From Pelomonas sp. V22 (GTDB lineage: Bacteria > Pseudomonadota > Gammaproteobacteria > Burkholderiales > Burkholderiaceae_C), in contig NZ_JAGIXS010000003.1 in NCBI RefSeq assembly GCF_030014915.1, forward strand, positions 1 to 64,000: a DNA stretch of 64,000 nt. Direction: 5' to 3'. A program made the translations under genes and the position numbers. The notes beneath the pieces were generated by a model, which searched no databases, had not been told where the DNA came from, and saw only the letters and a program-made list of their open reading frames with translations. Positions within the stretch are counted from its first letter, which is position 1, and each line of letters starts with the position of its first letter. Below, piece by piece: positions 53,209-61,999 of this stretch.

Positions 53209-54900
53209 TCAGCGTGAAGTGGCCGTAGTGCCGGAAGCGGCCTCGTAAACCAAGCGGCCGCCGACCCAGGTCTGCAGCACCCGGGTCTTCAAGAGCGCGG
53301 CCGGCGAGGAGCCGAGCGGGTCGTGGTCGACGAGGATGAAGTCGGCCCGCGCGCCCGGCGTGAGCGTGCCGAGCTCGCCTTCGCGGCGCGTGGCGTAGGC
53401 GGCGGCGCGGGTGAAGCAGTCCAGCGCCTGCAGGCTGTTGAGCGCCTGCTGGCCGTACCAGCCCCCGGGCGGCTTGCCCTCGGCGTCTTGTCGGGTGACG
53501 GCGGCATAGAGGCCGGCCCAGGGCGTGGGCTCCTCGACCGGGAAATCTGAGCCGCAGGCCAGGCGCGCGCCCGACTTCAGCAGGCGCTGCCAGGCATAGG
53601 CGCCCTGGATGCGCTGGGCGCCTACACGGTCTTCGGCCATGTTCATGTCCGAGGTGGCATGCACCGGCTGCACCGAGGCGATGACCTGCGCCTTGACGAA
53701 GCGCGGGATGTCGGCGAGGGCGATCACTTGCGCATGCTCGATGCGGTGGCGCAGCGCCGTGCTCTTGGTGCCGAACTCGCGCTGCAACGTCTCGAAGCCG
53801 ACCAGGGCCTGGCGGTTGGCCGCGTCGCCGATGGCATGCACATTGACCTGGAAGCCGGCCTTCACGGCCGCGCGCATCTGCGCGAGCAACTGCTCGTCCT
53901 TGTTGAACAGCAGGCCTTGCGTCTGCGGCGCGTCGCTGTAGGGCGCCAGCAGGGCCGCGCCCCGGCTGCCCAGCGCGCCGTCGGCAAACAGCTTGACCAT
54001 GCGCAGGCTGTACAGGCCTTCGCCACTCGGTGCCAGCGGCCCTTCCCGGCGCAGGCGCTCGATCAGGGCGCCGTCGCTGCCGCGCGCCATGCCGTCGATG
54101 CGGATCTTGAGCCGGCCCGCCGCCGCGAACTCGCGCATCAGCTGGTCGGCCTCGTTCGAGACGCCGGCATCCTGCACCGCCGTGAGCCCGAGGCCCAGCA
54201 GCTCCTTCTGCGCCACCTCCAGCGCCGCGCTCATCTCGGCCTTGGAGGGCGCCGGCACATGGCGATTCATCAGGCCCATGGCGCCATCGACCAGCACGCC
54301 GGTCGGCTCGCCGCGCTCATCGCGCTCGATCTTGCCGCCCTGCGGGTCGGGCGTGTCGCGGGTGATGCCGGCGATCTGCAAGGCCCGGCTGTTGGCCCAG
54401 CCGGCATGGCCGTCCACGCGCTCCAGCCAGACGGGGCGCTGGCTCTCGGCGCTGTCCAGCTCGGCGGCGGTGGGGAAGCGGCCCAGCTTCCAGTTCGCCT
54501 GGTTCCAGCCGCCGCCCAGCAGCCAGGCCGCATCGGGCCGTGCAGCAGCATGGGCCTTGATGGCGGCCAGCGCCGCCGGCAGGTCGGCGGTGTCGCGCAG
54601 CGACAGCGTGAGCCTCGAAAGCCCCAGGTCCAGCACATGGCCATGGGCGTCGATCAGGCCCGGCATCAAGACCTGACCCTTGGCGTCGACGCGGCGTGCC
54701 CCCGCCGCTTTGGCTTGAAGCTCGGCCAGCTTGCCGGTGGCCAGCACACGGCCGTCGGCATCGATCGAGAGAGCGTCGAAGCGCTGCACGCGGCCTTTCT
54801 CGTCCAGCGTCAGGCCGTGGGCGTTGTGAATCAAGAGCGGCTCGGCTGCGTGGGCCGCGCCGAACAGCAGGGAGAGGGCGAGCAGGGTGGCTTTTTGCAT
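53209..54900 (-). CDS. exported amidohydrolase family 3 (YtcJ-like)
   Basis: This 563-residue metal-dependent hydrolase has a signal peptide (MQKATLLALSLLFGAAHA), an N-terminal beta domain (LLIHNAHGLTLDE; VLMPGLIDAHGHVLD with the first metal-binding HxH), a TIM barrel with NVHAIGDAANR and HRIEHAQVIA, and the late GSDFPVEEPTPW with the catalytic aspartate. YtcJ relatives act on formamide-like or N-acyl substrates. Its periplasmic location is inferred from the signal. The promoter lies in the gap shared with the divergent CHAT gene. Confidence 0.93.
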   Translation of the reverse strand: MQKATLLALSLLFGAAHAAEPLLIHNAHGLTLDEKGRVQRFDALSIDADGRVLATGKLAELQAKAAGARRVDAKGQVLMPGLIDAHGHVLDLGLSRLTLSLRDTADLPAALAAIKAHAAARPDAAWLLGGGWNQANWKLGRFPTAAELDSAESQRPVWLERVDGHAGWANSRALQIAGITRDTPDPQGGKIERDERGEPTGVLVDGAMGLMNRHVPAPSKAEMSAALEVAQKELLGLGLTAVQDAGVSNEADQLMREFAAAGRLKIRIDGMARGSDGALIERLRREGPLAPSGEGLYSLRMVKLFADGALGSRGAALLAPYSDAPQTQGLLFNKDEQLLAQMRAAVKAGFQVNVHAIGDAANRQALVGFETLQREFGTKSTALRHRIEHAQVIALADIPRFVKAQVIASVQPVHATSDMNMAEDRVGAQRIQGAYAWQRLLKSGARLACGSDFPVEEPTPWAGLYAAVTRQDAEGKPPGGWYGQQALNSLQALDCFTRAAAYATRREGELGTLTPGARADFILVDHDPLGSSPAALLKTRVLQTWVGGRLVYEAASGTTATSR

Positions 54901-54998
54901 CGCTGCAGTATCGGCCGGCGTCCCCCATCTGGGCGTCGGGCCCTTCCCGAGTAGCAGCGCCGCTTCTACGATGGCTTCGTCCTGCAGGAGATCCGTCC

Positions 54999-57900
54999 AT
55001 GCGTTCTTGGCTTGTCTGTAGCTTGTTGGCCTTGAGCGTTTTCAGCGCCCGGGCGCAGGAGGATCCGCTCGCCGGCATCGAGGAGCTGGAGCTCGCCGGC
55101 CAGGCGCTGAGCCCGCAGCAAGCCCGCCAGTTGCTGGCCGAGCCGCTGCCGGCCGAGGCCGATGCACGCTATGCCCTGCTGCAGCGCCAGCTGCGCGCGG
55201 CGCAGCAGCTCAACGAGCGGGGCCGCCACCTGGAGCTGGCTCGTCAACTGGCCGAAGCCGGGCGCGGACGGCCCGGTGGCGAGGCCTGGATCCGCGTCTA
55301 CCTGAATGCCGAGTTCACCTGGGGCAGCTCGGGTGCCGCCTTGGCCGCCTGCGAGCCCTGGCTGGAAGACAAGCGCCTGAGCGCCGCCACGCGTGCCACG
55401 GTGGCGCTGCGCCAGACCTATTACGCCGCCCAGGGCACGGACCGGGTGATCACGAGCCGCATGTGGTCGCGCGCCGATGCCCTGACGCGGCCGCTGCTCG
55501 GCCAGCCCGACGCGCCAGCGCATCTGCGCCAAGACTGGCTGCATGTGCGCTCCGAGGTCGAACGCCTGGAGGGCGACACGCTCGCCTCGCTGGCCACCTT
55601 GCGCGAGGCCGTGGGCGTGGCGCGCCGCTTCGAGGCCGAGCTGCGCAAGCGCAAGCTGCCGCCGCGCGACCCGGAGCTGCTCGAGGCCATAGGCTGGCTG
55701 GACAGCGCCCAGGGCATGCTGGTCTATGCCCTGGTGCGGCAGGGGCGGGCGGCCGAGGCCATCGAACTCGGCCAGGCCAACCTGGCGCTGTGGCGCAGCG
55801 CCCAATTGAGCGACAGCCTGGGCGCGCGCTGGAAGTACCGCCTCGCCACGGCGCTGAATGCGGTGCAGCAGTACGCGCCGGCACTGGCGGCGGCGCGCGA
55901 ATCGGCAGCGATGCTGGAGCGCCAGGGGGTCAAGCCGGCCAGCCACACGGCCTGGCTGGCGCAGCAGGAGCTGGTGCGTGCGCTGATGGGCCTGAAGCGC
56001 TGGAGCGAGGCCGACGCGGCCTACCGAGCGTTCCTCGCCAGCATCGAGCCCGAAGACACGCTGGCCCGCAACCGCGCGCAGGACAACCGCCTGCTCGCCC
56101 TGCTGGCGGCCAAGAGCGGCAGGCTGGACGAGGCGCTCGACATCGCCAACCGCCAGTACAACTATCGCAACCGCCTCTACGGCGCCAAGCATCCGCAGAC
56201 GCAGGAAAGCGCCGGCGTGCGCGCCATGGTGCGCCTGCTGCGCGGCGACATGGCGGCGGCGCTGGAAGACTACGAGCAACTGTTCGCCGCCACGCTGGAC
56301 AACCCCGGCGGCTGGCTGGACCTGGACCTGCGCGGCTTTCGCGGCTTCGTGCTGGGCCTGGCCTTCGGTGAATTCATCGACCATGTGGCCCAGCGTGCGC
56401 TGAAGGGCGAGGCCGTGCCGCCGGCCTTGAGCGAGCGGGCCCTGCAACTGGCCGACCGGGGCATGCTCGGCAACACCCAGCGCGCCCTGGCCGACAGCAC
56501 GGCCCGGCTGCTGGCCGCCACGCCCGCGCTGCGCTCGCTGCTGGAGCAGGAGCAGGCCCAGCGCCAGGCGGCGGCCGCCCAGTTCGCCAAGCTGCCGGCC
56601 AGCCTGGCCCAGGAAGATCGATTGCACAAGGAGATGGCCAGCGAGGCCTTCAAGGCCTTGCCGCCGGCCGAGCGCAAGGCGCGCGCCACCGAGCTGAGTG
56701 CCTTGCGCGAGCAGATCAAGGCCCAGCAGGCCGAGGGCACGGCCGCGCGCGAGCGGCTCGAGCAACGCCGTGCCGAGATCGCCCGCCAGTACCCGGCCTA
56801 TGCCGACCTGGTGATGCCGCCCACGCCCTCGGCCAAGGCTTTGCGTGCCCTGCTAGAGGCGGGCGAAGGCCTGCTGCTGGTCCACGCGACCGAGCGCGCC
56901 ACGCTGGTGTGGCTGGTGACGCCGGACGGCCGCCTCGGCCTGCACGCCAGTGCACTCGGCGCCGAGGCCCTGGCCGCCAAGGTGGCCGAGGCCCGCGCTG
57001 CGTTGGCGCCCGAGGCCATGGGCAAGCCGCTGCAGACCGCAGCGCTGCAGCAGCTCTACCGCGAACTGCTGGCGCCGCTGGAGCCTCAATGGCGTGGCCT
57101 GGACTCCTTGCTGGTGGCGAGCGAGGGCGCGCTTGCCAGCCTGCCCTTGGCCACCCTGGTCATCGAGCCCGGCGGCGCCCAGCCGGCCTGGCTGCTGCGG
57201 CGGTTGGCCATCACCCAGCTGCCAGCGGCCTCGGCCTTGCAGGCCCTGCGGCGCGGTGCGAGCCCGGCCCCCGCGCCCAGGGCCTTGATCGGCTTTGGCG
57301 ACCCGCTGTTTGGCGGGCCGGCCGTGAAGAGCGCTGCGAAGAGCGCAGCGGCGGGCCGCGGCCTGCGCGCCGTGGGCCGCGTCGATGCCGAATGGGGCTT
57401 CCGCTATGCCGAGGTGCCGCCCTTGCCCGAGACGCGCACCGAGCTGCTGGCGCTGGCCCAGGTGCTGGGCGCCGATCCGCAGGCAGATCTGCGCCTGGGG
57501 GCCGCCGCCACACGCCGTGCCGTGCTGGCGGCGCCGCTGGCGGATCGGCGCGTCGTCGCCTTCGCCACCCATGGCCTGATGCCGGGCGAGCTGCCGGGCA
57601 TCTCCAAGCCGGCCCTCGCCATGGCGGCCGATGCCGATGAGCGCGAATCGCCGCTGCTGGAGCTGGACGATGTCTTGGGTCTGCGGCTGAACGCCCAGTG
57701 GGTGCTGCTGTCGGCCTGCAACACGGCGGCCGGCGAGCAGGGCGGGGCGGCGATGTCGGGCCTGGTGCGGGGCTTCTTCTTCGCCGGCGCGCGCTCGGTG
57801 CTGGCCACGCATTGGGCGGTGGAGTCGGCATCGGCGGCGGCGCTCAGCACGGCCACCTTCAAGGCGGCCGCTGGCAGCGCGCCTGGCTCGCGCGCCGCCA

Positions 57901-58010
57901 GCCTGCGCCGCGCCCAGCTCGCGATGCTGGACGGCCAGCTCGGCGAGGGCCGCTGGCAACACCCGTACTACTGGGCCGGCTATGCCCTCTTCGGCGATCC
58001 GCGCCGCTGA
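54999..58010 (+). CDS. exported CHAT-domain cysteine protease with TPR-like repeats
   Basis: This 1003-residue protein has a signal peptide (MRSWLVCSLLALSVFSARAQ), about 500 residues of TPR-like helices, a coiled coil (about 510-600) and a C-terminal caspase-like CHAT domain. The catalytic pair is visible: H858 in FATHGL and C907 in LSACNTA. The family's GFGDPLFGG and FFFAGARSVLATHWAV blocks are intact. Many CHAT proteases are cytosolic defence effectors; an exported one suggests envelope action. The FecR-like gene follows after 33 bases. The ATG has an AGGAG site. Confidence 0.92.
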   Translation: MRSWLVCSLLALSVFSARAQEDPLAGIEELELAGQALSPQQARQLLAEPLPAEADARYALLQRQLRAAQQLNERGRHLELARQLAEAGRGRPGGEAWIRVYLNAEFTWGSSGAALAACEPWLEDKRLSAATRATVALRQTYYAAQGTDRVITSRMWSRADALTRPLLGQPDAPAHLRQDWLHVRSEVERLEGDTLASLATLREAVGVARRFEAELRKRKLPPRDPELLEAIGWLDSAQGMLVYALVRQGRAAEAIELGQANLALWRSAQLSDSLGARWKYRLATALNAVQQYAPALAAARESAAMLERQGVKPASHTAWLAQQELVRALMGLKRWSEADAAYRAFLASIEPEDTLARNRAQDNRLLALLAAKSGRLDEALDIANRQYNYRNRLYGAKHPQTQESAGVRAMVRLLRGDMAAALEDYEQLFAATLDNPGGWLDLDLRGFRGFVLGLAFGEFIDHVAQRALKGEAVPPALSERALQLADRGMLGNTQRALADSTARLLAATPALRSLLEQEQAQRQAAAAQFAKLPASLAQEDRLHKEMASEAFKALPPAERKARATELSALREQIKAQQAEGTAARERLEQRRAEIARQYPAYADLVMPPTPSAKALRALLEAGEGLLLVHATERATLVWLVTPDGRLGLHASALGAEALAAKVAEARAALAPEAMGKPLQTAALQQLYRELLAPLEPQWRGLDSLLVASEGALASLPLATLVIEPGGAQPAWLLRRLAITQLPAASALQALRRGASPAPAPRALIGFGDPLFGGPAVKSAAKSAAAGRGLRAVGRVDAEWGFRYAEVPPLPETRTELLALAQVLGADPQADLRLGAAATRRAVLAAPLADRRVVAFATHGLMPGELPGISKPALAMAADADERESPLLELDDVLGLRLNAQWVLLSACNTAAGEQGGAAMSGLVRGFFFAGARSVLATHWAVESASAAALSTATFKAAAGSAPGSRAASLRRAQLAMLDGQLGEGRWQHPYYWAGYALFGDPRR

Positions 58011-58043
58011 GCTAGCATCAGTCGCACAGTCGAAAGGCATGCC

Positions 58044-58652
58044 ATGAAGCGCGCGTTGGGGACTCTCTTGGGCTTGTGGATGATTGCGGCAGCGGCACAG
58101 GCCGCGCCCGTCGCCGAGGTGATGGCGGTGCTGGGCGAGGCCCAGCTCGATGGCAAGCCGCTGGCCGTGGGCGCCAAGCTGGAGGTCGGTGCCGAGCTGC
58201 GCACCGGTGCCAAGGGCCGCGTGCGGCTCCGCTTCGTCGATGGCTCCTCGGTGGTGATCAGCGACGCGAGCCGGGTGCGCATCCAGCAGTTCGAGCCGGC
58301 CGCCGATGGCAAGCCCCGCAATGCCACGCTGTGGCTGGAGCTCGGCCTGATAGGCCAGAAGGTGGCGCCAGGCGGTGGCTGGGAGGTGCGCACGCCCACG
58401 GCCGTGACGGCGGTGCGGGGCACCGAGTTTGTCGTCGAGGTCGCTGGCGACCAGGCCACGGCCGTCCATGTGCAGACGGGCCAGGTGGCGGTGCAGGCCA
58501 GCAGCCGCACGCGCGGCATCCTGCCCAAGCCGCCGGTGATGCTCGATACCCAGGCCGACGGCACGCAATGCTCGGCCTCCGGCTGCGAGGCTTCCAAGCG
58601 CTGGTCGGACCAGAGGGTGCTGGACCTGCAAAGCCGCCTGGCCGGCGTCTGA
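58044..58652 (+). CDS. FecR-domain exported protein
   Basis: This 202-residue protein has a signal peptide (LLGLWMIAAAAQAAP) and a FecR domain (about 30-140): VGAELRTGAKGRVRLRFVDG, VVISDASRVRIQ and WEVRTPTAVTAVRGTEFVVE are the hallmark beta blocks. Unlike sigma-factor regulators it has no cytosolic N-terminal helix or membrane anchor, so it is periplasmic. Two cysteines lie near the C-terminus. It sits between the CHAT and CHASE2 genes with tight spacing, a neighbourhood seen in several proteobacteria. Confidence 0.92.
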   Translation: MKRALGTLLGLWMIAAAAQAAPVAEVMAVLGEAQLDGKPLAVGAKLEVGAELRTGAKGRVRLRFVDGSSVVISDASRVRIQQFEPAADGKPRNATLWLELGLIGQKVAPGGGWEVRTPTAVTAVRGTEFVVEVAGDQATAVHVQTGQVAVQASSRTRGILPKPPVMLDTQADGTQCSASGCEASKRWSDQRVLDLQSRLAGV

Positions 58653-58665
58653 ATCGGCTCACGAA

Positions 58666-61575
58666 ATGAGCACGCGCCTGGGCTACTGGCTCGTCGCCCT
58701 GATCGCCTCGGCCCTGGCCTTGCTGGGCTGGTGGCAGCGTGCCCACATCAGCCTGCTGGAGCGTGTTGACAGCCTGAGTCTTGATGCGCAGATGCAGTGG
58801 CGCGGGCCCATGCAGCCGCGTCTGCCCATCCTCATCGTCACGATAGACGAGGCCAGCGCCATGCGCGGTGGCATGCCCGACCGTCGTGCGCTGGGCATGG
58901 CATTGGACCGCCTGAGCAAGGCGGGTGCGCGCCTGGTGGCGCTGGACATGCTGCTGCTCGATGCCGGCGAGCCGGCGGTCGATGCGGCCCTGGCCGCCTC
59001 GATCAAGCGCTCGGGCCGTGTGCTGCTGCCTTATGCAATCGGCGAGGAGCCGGGCCCCGACGGCAGCAACTCTCGCGCCGTGCTGGACAGCGCCTGGCCC
59101 AAGATCGAGGGCGACATGGCCAAGGCCGCCACGCCGCTGCGGGCCCGCCGCCTGCTGGCGCCACTGCCGCAGTTTGCCGATGCCGCGCTGGGCCTCGGCA
59201 ATGTGGGCGCGCAGCGCAGCAGCGACGGCGCGTTGCGCTACGACCTGCCGGCGCTGAGCCTCGGCGGCGAGGTCTATCCCACGCTGGCGCTGCGCGTGGC
59301 GGCTCAGCTGCGTGGCGCGGACTGGCAGCAGGCCTGGCTGCGGCCGGGCCAGGAGGCGGCGGCCGGCACGCTGCGGGTGCCGCTGGACGCGCTGTCGCGC
59401 CAATGGCTGAACTACTACGGCCCAGGCGGCACGTTCGAGCGCCTCTCGTTCGCCCAGCTGCTGAAGGGCGGCGTGCCGGATGCGCGCTTGAAGGACCGCA
59501 TCGTGCTGATCGGCACGACGGCCCTGGGCAGCGGCGATGCCTTTCCTACGCCCTTCGATTCCGGTCTCCCCGGCGTCGAGCGCCTGGCCACGGCCATTGA
59601 TAACCTGATTGGTGAGCGGGTGTTGCGCCGGCCCGATTGGGCAGCGCCGGCCGAGATCGCGCTGATGCTGGTGCTGCCACTGCTGGTCATCGGCCTGCTG
59701 TCGCGCTGGCGGATGCGCGTGGCCTTGCCGGCGCTGCTCCTGGTAGCGGTGGTCCTGCTCCTGCTGCTGCAGCGCCGCTTCGAGCTGCAGCATGAATTCA
59801 TCGCGCCCGCCTTCCCGGTGCTGGCCGCCGGCCTCGCCGTGCTGGGCGCGCTGGCGCTTCGCGCGGCCGACGAGCACCAGCGCCGTCAGGCCGCGCTGCT
59901 GGCCCTGCGTGAGAGCGAGCAGCGCTATGCACTCGCCGCCGAGGGTGCGAACGACGGCCTTTGGGACTGGGACCTCGAGGCCGGCACCGTGCACTACTCG
60001 CCGCGCTGGCTCGCCCTGATGGGCCTGGATGCGGCCGAGGCCGCCGACATCAAGGCCTGGACCCGGCCACTCACGCCGGCCGCCGGCGCCGCCTTCGAGC
60101 GCGAGTTGGACGAGCACCTGCAGGGCCGCAGCCGCCAGCTGCACCACCTGCTGGAGTTCGAGCAGGGCGGCCAGCATCGCTGGCTGCTCGCCCGTGGCAT
60201 GGCCACGCGCGAGCAGGGCCGGGCGGTGCGCATGGCGGGCTCGCTGACCGATGTGTCGGAGCTGCACCGGCTGCAGCAGCAGATCAGCCACGATGCCCTG
60301 CATGACCGTCTGACCGGTCTGCCCAACCGCGCGCTGTTCCGCGTGCAGCTGGAGGCAGCAATGGCCGAGGGCGATGCCGGCCTGGTGCTGCTCGGCCTCG
60401 ATGAATTCCGTGCATTCAACGAGGCACAAGGCCTGGCGGCCGGCGATGCGGTGCTGGTCGAGACCGCTCAGCGCCTGCGCCAGCGCGAGGGACAGGTCTT
60501 GATGACCGGGCGCCTGGGGCCCGATGAATTCGGCATCGTCTTTCGCGCCCGCCATGGGGACAACGGCGGCCTGGTCGCCTGGGTGCTGGACCGCTTCGAG
60601 CAGCTCTATGCCTTGCCGGAAGGCGGCCAGCAGAAGCTGACCGCCTGCGTAGGCTGGGCCCAGGCCGCCGAAGGCCCGGCCACGGCCGACGAGCTCATCG
60701 CTGCGGCCGAGGGCGCCCTGGCCCGCGCCAAGATGCAGGGCCCCGGCAGCCGCCATTGCTACGACCCGGCCGAGCAACTGGTGGAACGCTCGCGACGCTG
60801 GATGCGCGAGCAGATCGATGTGGCCCTGGCTGAGCGCGGCCAGTTCAGGCTGTTCTACCAACCCTTCATCCGCTTGTCGGACCGGCAGCTGCTGGGTTTC
60901 GAGGCGCTGATCCGCTGGCACCATCCGCAGCGCGGCCTGGTGATGCCGGGCGACTTCATTCCGGTGGCCGAGGCCAGCGGCCAGATCGCCGAGATCGGCC
61001 GCTGGACGCTGATGGAAGCGGCCGCCCAGCTGCGGCGCTGGCAGCCGCTCGGTTTCACGGGCGAGATTGCGGTCAACGTCTCCGGCGTTCAGCTGGAGCG
61101 CGACCAGGAACTGCTCGCCGATGCCCATGCGGCGCTGAAAGCACTGGGCGACGTGCCGCCCCGCCAGCTCAAGCTTGAAGTGACCGAGAGCATGGCCATG
61201 GCCAACCCCACGCGCAGCGCCGAGGTCTTGCGTGAGCTGGCCAGCCTCGGCTTCAAGCTCTCGATCGACGACTTCGGCACCGGCTATTCATCGCTGGCCT
61301 ATTTGCACCGCTTCCCGTTCGACACCTTGAAGATCGACCGCAGCTTCGTGATGCGGCTGGAAGCCGGCCGCGAGGCGGTGGAGATCGTTCGCACCATCGT
61401 CGGCCTGGCCAACGCGCTGGGCAAGCAGACGCTGGCCGAAGGCGTGGAAGACGAGGCGCAAGCGGCGCAACTGGCCGAGCTCGGCGTGCAAGTGGGCCAA
61501 GGCTGGCTGTTTGCCAAGGCCTTGCCCGAGAGCGAGGCCGAGCGCTGGATCAGCAAGCCTGCCGAATCAAGCTAG
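58666..61575 (+). CDS. CHASE2-PAS-GGDEF-EAL c-di-GMP phosphodiesterase
   Basis: This 969-residue sensor protein has an N-terminal helix, periplasmic CHASE2 domain (about 30-310), three membrane helices (about 325-385), a PAS domain (about 400-520), a degenerate GGDEF domain and an EAL domain. The GGDEF loop reads LGPDEF at 617-622, so cyclase activity is unlikely. The EAL catalytic residues are intact: EAL at 746-748, NVSG, LEVTES, DDFGTGYSS, LKIDRSF and AEGVE. It should therefore hydrolyse c-di-GMP. It starts 13 bases after the FecR gene. Confidence 0.95.
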   Translation: MSTRLGYWLVALIASALALLGWWQRAHISLLERVDSLSLDAQMQWRGPMQPRLPILIVTIDEASAMRGGMPDRRALGMALDRLSKAGARLVALDMLLLDAGEPAVDAALAASIKRSGRVLLPYAIGEEPGPDGSNSRAVLDSAWPKIEGDMAKAATPLRARRLLAPLPQFADAALGLGNVGAQRSSDGALRYDLPALSLGGEVYPTLALRVAAQLRGADWQQAWLRPGQEAAAGTLRVPLDALSRQWLNYYGPGGTFERLSFAQLLKGGVPDARLKDRIVLIGTTALGSGDAFPTPFDSGLPGVERLATAIDNLIGERVLRRPDWAAPAEIALMLVLPLLVIGLLSRWRMRVALPALLLVAVVLLLLLQRRFELQHEFIAPAFPVLAAGLAVLGALALRAADEHQRRQAALLALRESEQRYALAAEGANDGLWDWDLEAGTVHYSPRWLALMGLDAAEAADIKAWTRPLTPAAGAAFERELDEHLQGRSRQLHHLLEFEQGGQHRWLLARGMATREQGRAVRMAGSLTDVSELHRLQQQISHDALHDRLTGLPNRALFRVQLEAAMAEGDAGLVLLGLDEFRAFNEAQGLAAGDAVLVETAQRLRQREGQVLMTGRLGPDEFGIVFRARHGDNGGLVAWVLDRFEQLYALPEGGQQKLTACVGWAQAAEGPATADELIAAAEGALARAKMQGPGSRHCYDPAEQLVERSRRWMREQIDVALAERGQFRLFYQPFIRLSDRQLLGFEALIRWHHPQRGLVMPGDFIPVAEASGQIAEIGRWTLMEAAAQLRRWQPLGFTGEIAVNVSGVQLERDQELLADAHAALKALGDVPPRQLKLEVTESMAMANPTRSAEVLRELASLGFKLSIDDFGTGYSSLAYLHRFPFDTLKIDRSFVMRLEAGREAVEIVRTIVGLANALGKQTLAEGVEDEAQAAQLAELGVQVGQGWLFAKALPESEAERWISKPAESS

Positions 61576-61585
61576 ATTCCCGCCC

Positions 61586-61978
61586 ATGACCCAACGTCTC
61601 GCATCCTGCAGCTGCGGCCAGCTCACGGCCGAGGTCGACGGTGACCCCGTCCGCATCTCCATCTGCCACTGTCTGAACTGCCAGCGCCGCACCGGCGGGC
61701 CGTTCGCCGAACAGGCGCGTTTTCCTCGCGAGAAGGTACGCGTGGCCGGGAGCTCGGCCGTGTTCGCGCTGACCGGCGATGGCGGCACGACGGCGCGCTT
61801 CCACTTCTGCCCGACCTGCGGAGCCACCGTCTATTACGAAATGGACGCGATGCCGGAGTTCCTGGCCATTCCTGTCGGCGCCTTTGCCGACCCCGGATTC
61901 CCGGCGCCGGGCGTCTCGGTCTACGAGAACCGCAAACACAGCTGGGTCGTGCCGCCGCCGGAGGCGGAACGCTGGTGA
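61586..61978 (+). CDS. GFA-family (glutathione-dependent formaldehyde-activating-like) zinc protein
   Basis: This 130-residue protein has the GFA fold with zinc ligands C8 and C10 (CSCG), C27, C29 and C32 (CHCLNC) and C75/C78 (CPTCG). These match the family fully. The ATG at 61586 is 10 bases beyond the previous stop. Family members have been linked to S-hydroxymethyl-glutathione formation, but many are uncharacterised, so activity is not certain. It is convergent with the M3 peptidase gene. Confidence 0.92.
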   Translation: MTQRLASCSCGQLTAEVDGDPVRISICHCLNCQRRTGGPFAEQARFPREKVRVAGSSAVFALTGDGGTTARFHFCPTCGATVYYEMDAMPEFLAIPVGAFADPGFPAPGVSVYENRKHSWVVPPPEAERW

Positions 61979-61999
61979 CAGCTCAGGCGCGGCGTTCGC

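Noticed and set aside
58044-58652. FecR gene as an iron-sigma regulator
   Set aside because: There is no sigma factor gene or TonB receptor beside it and no transmembrane helix; the domain occurs here in a CHAT/CHASE2 context.
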